The position numbers and the translations under genes are program-made. A stretch of 10,516 nt of DNA from Pseudomonadota bacterium (lineage in GTDB: Bacteria; Pseudomonadota; Gammaproteobacteria; Burkholderiales; Burkholderiaceae): NCBI GenBank assembly GCA_023441105.1, contig JAEZQX010000313.1:1-10516 (forward strand). Reading direction: 5' to 3'. A model generated the notes under the pieces. The model did no database searches, had not been told where the DNA came from, and was given only the letters and a program-made list of their open reading frames with translations. Of the stretch, positions 5,470-10,516 are shown one piece after another. Each line of letters begins with the position of its first letter. The stretch's first letter is position 1.

Positions 5470-7662
5470 ATGAATTCGAAACTGCCGATTGAACGGGACC
5501 CGAAGCACGACTCGGCAGCTGCCGCCGCATCACCTTCGCGCTCGGGTGTCGCCATCGGCGTGGACACCGGCGGCACACATACGGACCTTGTCCTCGCCGA
5601 CGGGGGCAGGCTTCTCACGCTGAAGGTACCCAGCACCACCGAAGACCTGACCACCGGCATTCTGGAAGGGGTTGTCAGACTGGCGGAGTCGGCTGGCGTC
5701 GCCCTTTCCCAGGTCGACCGCTTTGTCTACGCCAGCACCTTCGTCACCAACCTGTTCATCGAAGGAAAGCAGGCACCTGTCGGGTTGATCACCACCCAGG
5801 GCTTCCGGGATGTGCTCGAGATCGGCCGTGCCTCTCGGAAGCCCGACGTCTACGACATCCACTGGCGGCCGGCCAAGCCCCTCGTCCCGCGCCATCTTCG
5901 CCTGGGGGTGAGGGAGCGCATCGATCATCGCGGGACTGTGCTCGTGGAGCTGGACGAGTCCGGCGTTCGTGAGGCTTTGAATACCCTGGCAGCAGCAGGC
6001 GTGGGCAGCATCGCGGTCTGCCTCCTGCATGCTTACTCGAATCCGGCCCATGAGCGACGTATCGCCGAGATTGCCGCTGAGTCCTGCCCCTCGATCGACA
6101 TCTCGTTGTCATCCGACGTGGTGCGTGAGTTCCGGGAGTACGAGCGAACCAGCACGACCTGCATCAATGCCTTCATCAAGGCGCCGATACGGCGGCACCT
6201 GCAGTCGTTGGCTGCGGCCTTGCGTGAACGTGGCGTGCCCGCGCGGCCCGCGATCATGCAGGGCAACGGCGGCATCTCCCGTTTCGAGACGGCGTCACAG
6301 GCGCCCACTTCCATCACGCATTCAGGCGTGATGGGAGGTATCGTGGGCGCGGCGGCGCTGGGTGTCCGTAGCGGTACCCGCGACCTGATAACACTCGATA
6401 TGGGTGGCACGAGCGCTGATGTCTCCCTGATTGCGGGCGGTCAGCCCACCCTCTCGCATCGCAGCTCCATCGGCCCATATCCGCTCCTGGCTCCGACGCT
6501 GGACATGATCACCATCGGCGCCGGAGGCGGCTCGATTGCGTGGATCGACGGTGGCACGGCATTGCGCGTCGGCCCGCAAAGCGCAGGCTCGACGCCCGGG
6601 CCCGCCTGCTACGCGCAGGGTGGCAAGGCTGCCACGGTCACCGATGCGAACCTGGTGACAGGCCGGCTCAACGGAGACTACTTTCTCGCCGGTGCCCGCC
6701 GGCTCGATCTTTCGCTGGCGCGCCAGGCGGTGGATGGCATTGCCGGGCCCCTTGGCATGTCACAGGAGGAGGCGGCCCTCGGGATCATCGCCATCGCCGA
6801 GGCGCACATGGCCAATGCGATACGCCTGGTTTCGGTGGAGCGCGGCCTCGACCCGCGCGACTTCACGCTCGTCGCCTTCGGCGGCGCGGGGGCGTTGCAC
6901 GCCGCGCGGCTCGCCGAGGCCCTGTCGATCCGGGAAATCCTGATTCCTCCTGCACCCGGCAACCTGTCCGCCATGGGGCTCTTGTGCTCCGACACCCGTC
7001 ACGACCATGCCCGGACGCTCTTTTCCCGCCTGAGCCCCGACCTTGCGCCAAGGCTCGGCGCGACGATCGAGGAACTCCTGGTCGAGGCTGCCGACTCCCT
7101 GGTCGCCGATGGCATAGCGCCGGACGCACACCGTTTCTCGGCCTCGGTCGACCTGCGCTATGAGGGGCAGAACTACGAGTTGTCGCTCCCGATCGGACAG
7201 GACGAGATCGCGGCCGCCGTCGACAGTGGCTTCGGACCGCTGATCGGGCGGTTCGATGAGGCGCACCTGAAGATCTATGGCTATCGGCTTGAAGGCCGGG
7301 CGATCCAGCTGATCAACGTCCGGGTGACCGCGAGCGGCTCCGCCCGCCATGCCGACTGGCCGCGGATCTCGTCGATCGCAGCCGGCGCAAACGACCTGGC
7401 TTCCCCCCACATGCGCCGCCTGGTTGTCATCGAGGCAGGGAGATCCGCCCAGGTGGAGGTGTTCCGGCATGAGGAGCTGCTCGCAGGCCAGCGGTTCGAC
7501 GCGCCCTGCATCGTCGAGTATGCGGGTGGCACTTTGTTCGTGCCTCCCGGATGGCGAGGACGAGTAGACGAGTTCGGGAACGTTCATCTATCGCGGGTCG
7601 CTTCGTCCGATGAGGTCGCCAGCACCCGATCGGCCAACGCAGGCGAGGAGATCACCGTATGA
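5470..7662 (+). CDS. hyuA: Hydantoinase/oxoprolinase subunit A (ATP-binding, HyuA type)
   Basis: A 730-residue protein. The first 25 residues are a low-complexity tail; then GVAIGVDTGGTHTDLVL (26-42) opens the Hydant_A_N domain. Further family motifs are YASTFVTNLFIEGK (87-100), REYERTSTTCINAFI (222-236), LDMGGTSADVSLI (309-321, the second phosphate-binding loop of the actin-like fold), ITIGAGGGSIAW (347-358), GPQSAGSTPGPACYAQGG (368-385), VAFGGAGALHA (468-478) and RYEGQNYEL (563-571). HyuA proteins bind and hydrolyse ATP to activate a cyclic amide or related carbonyl, which the partner HyuB then processes. Length fits the family (about 680-730). It is translated with a good GGAG site and its stop overlaps the hyuB start by ATGA, the usual sign of a 1:1 complex. 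Substrate may be hydantoin, N-methylhydantoin, 5-oxoproline or an acetone/acetophenone-carboxylase-like compound; the sequence alone does not decide. Confidence 0.92.
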   Translation: MNSKLPIERDPKHDSAAAAASPSRSGVAIGVDTGGTHTDLVLADGGRLLTLKVPSTTEDLTTGILEGVVRLAESAGVALSQVDRFVYASTFVTNLFIEGKQAPVGLITTQGFRDVLEIGRASRKPDVYDIHWRPAKPLVPRHLRLGVRERIDHRGTVLVELDESGVREALNTLAAAGVGSIAVCLLHAYSNPAHERRIAEIAAESCPSIDISLSSDVVREFREYERTSTTCINAFIKAPIRRHLQSLAAALRERGVPARPAIMQGNGGISRFETASQAPTSITHSGVMGGIVGAAALGVRSGTRDLITLDMGGTSADVSLIAGGQPTLSHRSSIGPYPLLAPTLDMITIGAGGGSIAWIDGGTALRVGPQSAGSTPGPACYAQGGKAATVTDANLVTGRLNGDYFLAGARRLDLSLARQAVDGIAGPLGMSQEEAALGIIAIAEAHMANAIRLVSVERGLDPRDFTLVAFGGAGALHAARLAEALSIREILIPPAPGNLSAMGLLCSDTRHDHARTLFSRLSPDLAPRLGATIEELLVEAADSLVADGIAPDAHRFSASVDLRYEGQNYELSLPIGQDEIAAAVDSGFGPLIGRFDEAHLKIYGYRLEGRAIQLINVRVTASGSARHADWPRISSIAAGANDLASPHMRRLVVIEAGRSAQVEVFRHEELLAGQRFDAPCIVEYAGGTLFVPPGWRGRVDEFGNVHLSRVASSDEVASTRSANAGEEITV

Positions 7663-9407
7663 AGCGGCGTGTCGATCCGGTTACCTTGGAGATCGTCCGC
7701 AACGGCCTCAAGGCCGTGGCGCAGCGGATAACGCGGCGGATGATCCGCTCGGCCAACTCATTCATCGTCAAGGAGATGGAAGACTGCTCGGCATCCATTC
7801 TCGACGCGAGCGGTCAACTGCTGGCGGAAGAGGCCGGTCCGCCGATCCAGTTGAACACCGTCGGGATCTGCCTCAAGACCATCCTCGAGCATCACTTCCC
7901 GCCGCAAGACTGGGCGCCGGGCGATGTCGTCATCACGAACGATCCCTATGCTGGCGGCGAGTCCCTTGCGGCCACCCACACCAACGACTATCTCGCCTTC
8001 TATCCGATCTTCCACAACGGCGAGCTCGTCGCCTTTTCCGGGCTGATGGTGCATCACTTCGACATCGGCGGAATGAACATGGGCACCCGCGGCTGGGGCA
8101 CCGAGATATATCAGGAGGGTTTGCGGATCCCGCCGCTGAAGATCGGCGAGAAGGGGAAGCTCGACCGCAAGGTCCTCGAGATCATTCTGACCAATACCCG
8201 CACGCGGGAGATGCTTGAGAACGACCTGACGTCGCAGATCGCGAGCGTCAAGGTCGCTGCCCAGGATGTCGGTGACCTGTTTCACAAGTACGGTACCGAC
8301 ACGATGAAGGCCTGCTTCGCCGAGCTGATCGACTATGCGGAACGGCGCACGCGGGAGGAGCTGATGCAGATCCCCGACGGGACCTGGCACCACGAGGAAC
8401 CGCTTCTCGACGACGGGGCGAAGGGCGGGCCGTTCTATCTCAGGCTGGCGCTGACGAAGCGCGGAAGCGACGTCATCCTCGACTTCACCGGCACCGATGC
8501 GCAGGTCGACGGGCCGATCAACAGCCCCCTCGCCACCACCCTGGCGGCCGTGTACTACGTCATGCGCTGCGTGACGGATGCGTCGATTCCGGCGAGCGAG
8601 GGCTGCAAGCGGCCGATCAGCGTCGTCGCGCCCCCCGGTTCGCTGGTCAATGCCCGTTCGCCCGCCGCCGTCTACCAGCGGATGATCGTCTGTCATTCAA
8701 TCGTGGACCTGGTGATGGGTGCTCTTGCCCAAGCGGTGCCGGATCGGGTGATGGCCGACTCCTGCGGCTGCCTCTACAACTACACGATCGCCACCAATCC
8801 GGTGTCGGGACGTCGCACGGTGTTCGGGGAAGTGGTCCCGGGTGGCATCGGCGCGACCAGCCGAGCCGACGGCATCGATGTCGTCGCATGCCACGTGACC
8901 AACTGCCATATTCCGCCCATCGAGGCGATAGAGATGGAGTCGCCTGTCCGCTACCTGCGACGCGAGTTCAGGCATGACTCGGGCGGCCCCGGAAAGTATC
9001 GTGGCGGCGTGGGACAGGTCCTGACCTACCGGATCCTCGGTGAGAACCCGGGCCTGCAGCATACCTCGCAGAAATCGGTGTCGCGTCCGCAGGGTGTCGT
9101 CGGCGGCAGGGCGGCCGCCGGCGGCCGCTGGGTCATCAACGAAGGAGAGCCGAATGGGCGCCAGCTGGAGCATGCGATCGGCGACATCGAGCCGCTCGAG
9201 GAAGGCGACACCGTGACCCACTATACGCCGGGCGGTGGGGGGTATGGCAATCCGTTCGAGCGCTCACCGCAGGCGGTGCTCGCCGACGTCCGTGCAGGAT
9301 TCGTGTCCGTGGCTCAGGCCGAGCGTGAGTACGGGGTCCTGATCGATGCGGAAGGCCTGGAGGTCCTTGGTCTCAAGGGCCGAGGCGAGCGAGATTTGGC
9401 CTGTTGA
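7659..9407 (+). CDS. hyuB: Hydantoinase/oxoprolinase subunit B (HyuB type)
   Basis: A 582-residue protein, within the usual 520-600 range. Family motifs are DPVTLEIVRNGL (6-17), KEMEDCSASILDASGQLLA (38-56), GDVVITNDPYAGG (88-100), THTNDYLAF (106-114), HHFDIGG (132-138), ILDFTGTDAQVDGPINSP (273-290), HDSGGPGKYRGGVGQ (439-453) and the near-terminal TPGGGGYGNP (523-532). The Asp/His-rich segments at 88-138 are where the metal-binding centre of HyuB-type subunits is expected. The subunit carries out ring opening (or carboxylation in relatives) after ATP-dependent activation by HyuA. It begins at the ATGA overlap with hyuA; AGGAG (7646-7650) is placed 8 nt upstream inside hyuA. A tail of about 50 residues after the glycine-rich motif is normal. 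Cytoplasmic, as a complex with HyuA. Confidence 0.92.
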   Translation: MKRRVDPVTLEIVRNGLKAVAQRITRRMIRSANSFIVKEMEDCSASILDASGQLLAEEAGPPIQLNTVGICLKTILEHHFPPQDWAPGDVVITNDPYAGGESLAATHTNDYLAFYPIFHNGELVAFSGLMVHHFDIGGMNMGTRGWGTEIYQEGLRIPPLKIGEKGKLDRKVLEIILTNTRTREMLENDLTSQIASVKVAAQDVGDLFHKYGTDTMKACFAELIDYAERRTREELMQIPDGTWHHEEPLLDDGAKGGPFYLRLALTKRGSDVILDFTGTDAQVDGPINSPLATTLAAVYYVMRCVTDASIPASEGCKRPISVVAPPGSLVNARSPAAVYQRMIVCHSIVDLVMGALAQAVPDRVMADSCGCLYNYTIATNPVSGRRTVFGEVVPGGIGATSRADGIDVVACHVTNCHIPPIEAIEMESPVRYLRREFRHDSGGPGKYRGGVGQVLTYRILGENPGLQHTSQKSVSRPQGVVGGRAAAGGRWVINEGEPNGRQLEHAIGDIEPLEEGDTVTHYTPGGGGYGNPFERSPQAVLADVRAGFVSVAQAEREYGVLIDAEGLEVLGLKGRGERDLAC

Positions 9408-9436
9408 TTCTGATCATGTTCAACCTGGAGCGACCG

Positions 9437-10390
9437 ATGAAGCATATCCGCAAGATCCTTCTCGCCATGGCCTGTGTCGGACTGGTGTCGACGAGCGCGC
9501 TCGCCCAATCGCCGGCCGCAGCCTATCCGGACCGCCCGGTGAAGATCGTCGTTCCGTGGGCCCCCGGCGGCTTCACCGATCGCCTGGGCCGGATGCTTGC
9601 GGAGAAGATGACCAAGAGCCTCGGCCAGACAGTCCTGGTGGAGAATCGACCCGGAGCGAGCGGCAGCATCGGGTCGGAATTCGTCGCTCGCTCCGCCCCC
9701 GACGGGTATACCCTCCTGCTGACCACCAGTGATTCGACGGTCCGCCTGATGCAGGACAAGCGTATCGATGCCGCCGGCGATTTCGCGCAGATCTCCCTGC
9801 TTGCCACGCAGCCGGTATACCTGTCGGTCGGGCCGAGGATGCAGGCGAAGACGATCGGCGACTTCATCGGCGATGCCAAGCGCAGGCCGGGAGAGATCAC
9901 GTATGCCTCCTCCGGAGAGGGGAGCGCTGTTCATCTCGCGATGGAGCTCTTTGCTTCCGCAGCAGGTATCAAGCTCAATCACATCCCCTACAAAGGCATG
10001 GGCCCGGCGCTGACCGATCTGCTCGGCGGCCAGGTCGATGCCGTGCTCCTCAGCATGCAGGGATCGGCAGGCAACTTCGAGACAGGCCGCTTGCGGCCGT
10101 TGGCGATCACCTCGCCGAAGCGGTCGGGCCTGATGCCGGACGTGCCGACCGTTGCGGAGTCGGGCGTTCCGTCCTACCAGCTCATGCTCTGGTATGGACT
10201 CGTCGCGCCAAAGGGGACGCCGCAGGCGATCGTCGACAAGTTGAACAAGGAAGTGAAAGCTGCTCTCGCGCAGCCGGACATCCAGGCTCAGCTCAAGGCG
10301 GGGGGAACGGATCCGATCGGAAGTTCATCCGCGGAGCTCGTTTCGTTCGTCGATTCGGAACTGGCGAAGTGGGGAGCGGTGATGAAGTAA
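9437..10390 (+). CDS. Bug/TctC-family periplasmic solute-binding protein
   Basis: A 317-residue protein if it starts at the ATG at 9437, chosen because GGAG (9427-9430) lies 6 nt upstream and the N-terminus is then a clean signal peptide: MKHIRKILLAMACVGLVSTS with cleavage after ALA (23). A TTG start at 9404 would spoil the signal. The mature protein opens YPDRPVKIVVPWAPGGFTD (30-48), the Bug-family hallmark whose Gly-Gly-x-x-Asp loop contacts the ligand. Other landmarks are VENRPGASGSIGSEFVA (68-84), PDGYTLL (88-94), SSGEGSAVHLAMELF (158-172), IPYKGMGPALTDLLGGQVD (183-201), LAITSPKRSGLMPDVPTVAE (222-241) and LVAPKGTPQ (255-263). It should capture a small organic acid or amide, for uptake or for sensing; no TctA/TctB membrane partner is in the window. 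It follows hyuB by 29 nt and probably binds the operon's substrate. Confidence 0.9.
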   Translation: MKHIRKILLAMACVGLVSTSALAQSPAAAYPDRPVKIVVPWAPGGFTDRLGRMLAEKMTKSLGQTVLVENRPGASGSIGSEFVARSAPDGYTLLLTTSDSTVRLMQDKRIDAAGDFAQISLLATQPVYLSVGPRMQAKTIGDFIGDAKRRPGEITYASSGEGSAVHLAMELFASAAGIKLNHIPYKGMGPALTDLLGGQVDAVLLSMQGSAGNFETGRLRPLAITSPKRSGLMPDVPTVAESGVPSYQLMLWYGLVAPKGTPQAIVDKLNKEVKAALAQPDIQAQLKAGGTDPIGSSSAELVSFVDSELAKWGAVMK

Positions 10391-10400
10391 TTTGCATGCT

Positions 10401-10515
10401 CTAGGCGTTCTCAGCCGCAAGAGACAGGCACTCCAGCGCGGCGATCGTCACCGAAACCCTCCAGTCCTTCAACAGCTCGGCTGGTGGCAGCGGTGGCGGC
10501 GGGTGTCGGCCCGCC
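10401..10515 (-). repeat. Intergenic repeat, copy D (right half missing)
   Basis: Read on the minus strand this starts with a perfect hairpin (GGCGGG / CCCGCC, plus-strand 10498-10503 and 10510-10515, loop TGTCGG), continues CCACCGCTGCCACCAGCCGA, then GCTGTTGAAGGA, GACGATCGCCGCGCTGGAG and GCTGAGAACGCC. It matches copy A along its whole length, about 90% over the first 40 bp and lower after. The copy stops about 10 bp after the tctC stop codon, so its right half is absent. An open frame on the minus strand runs from the window edge to a TAG at 10403-10401; it could be the tail of a convergent gene, but it coincides with the repeat. No intrinsic terminator for the operon was seen in 10391-10516. 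Confidence 0.7.
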
Positions 10516-10516
10516 C

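Noticed and set aside
9404..9436. TTG start at 9404 for the binding protein
   Set aside because: It would add 11 residues (including acidic Glu) before a clean signal peptide and overlap the hyuB stop; the ATG at 9437 has a proper GGAG site.
10401..10516. Possible 3' end of a convergent gene (open frame to TAG at 10401-10403, minus strand)
   Set aside because: The frame matches the repeat shared with copies A and C, so an open reading frame here is expected without coding. It cannot be fully excluded because the window ends.
1..10516. CRISPR array, tRNA/rRNA, integrase or insertion-sequence transposase
   Set aside because: None was seen: no regularly spaced direct repeats with unique spacers, no tRNA-like fold, and no transposase or integrase motifs in any plausible frame.

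Overview
The window is GC-rich with dense coding. It carries an ATP-dependent hydantoinase gene pair followed by a tripartite-tricarboxylate (Bug/TctC) type binding protein. That mix points to a betaproteobacterium (Burkholderiales or Rhodocyclales type) with a large catabolic gene repertoire. This is an inference from gene content and base composition; there is no rRNA or tRNA to settle it.

Layout. Positions 1-336 hold no gene, only intergenic repeat sequence. On the minus strand, 965-337 is a two-gene toxin-antitoxin module: a ribbon-helix-helix antitoxin and a MazF/PemK-type toxin, overlapping by ATGA, with a recognisable promoter covered by a tandem heptamer repeat. At 1329-2906 (+) is an exported amidohydrolase-fold protein with an internal twin-arginine signal. 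Positions 2907-3337 are non-coding and hold an inverted repeat, a large repeat copy, and then the promoter and operator-like palindromes of the next gene. From 3338 to 10390 (+) there are five co-oriented genes that look like one catabolic unit: an IclR-family regulator, a DadA-like FAD oxidoreductase, HyuA, HyuB and a TctC/Bug periplasmic binding protein. The end of the window is another repeat copy.

How the genes may work together. The binding protein would capture a small carboxylate or amide in the periplasm. HyuA/HyuB would open a cyclic amide (hydantoin, N-methylhydantoin or 5-oxoproline type) using ATP. The DAO-family flavoprotein would oxidise the amino acid released, and the IclR protein would sense an intermediate and control the operon. 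No N-carbamoyl amidohydrolase, racemase or TctA/TctB membrane subunit lies in the window, so the pathway as seen is incomplete or differs from the textbook one.

The least ordinary signals are: (1) a GC-rich repeat family of roughly 110-250 bp present in four to six full or partial copies in every sizeable intergenic gap, with a hairpin whose stem sequence differs between copies while pairing is kept; (2) a MazF-like toxin in which the conserved Arg-Pro of the active site reads Ser-Leu; (3) nested perfect palindromes across the start of iclR that place the ribosome-binding site in the loop.
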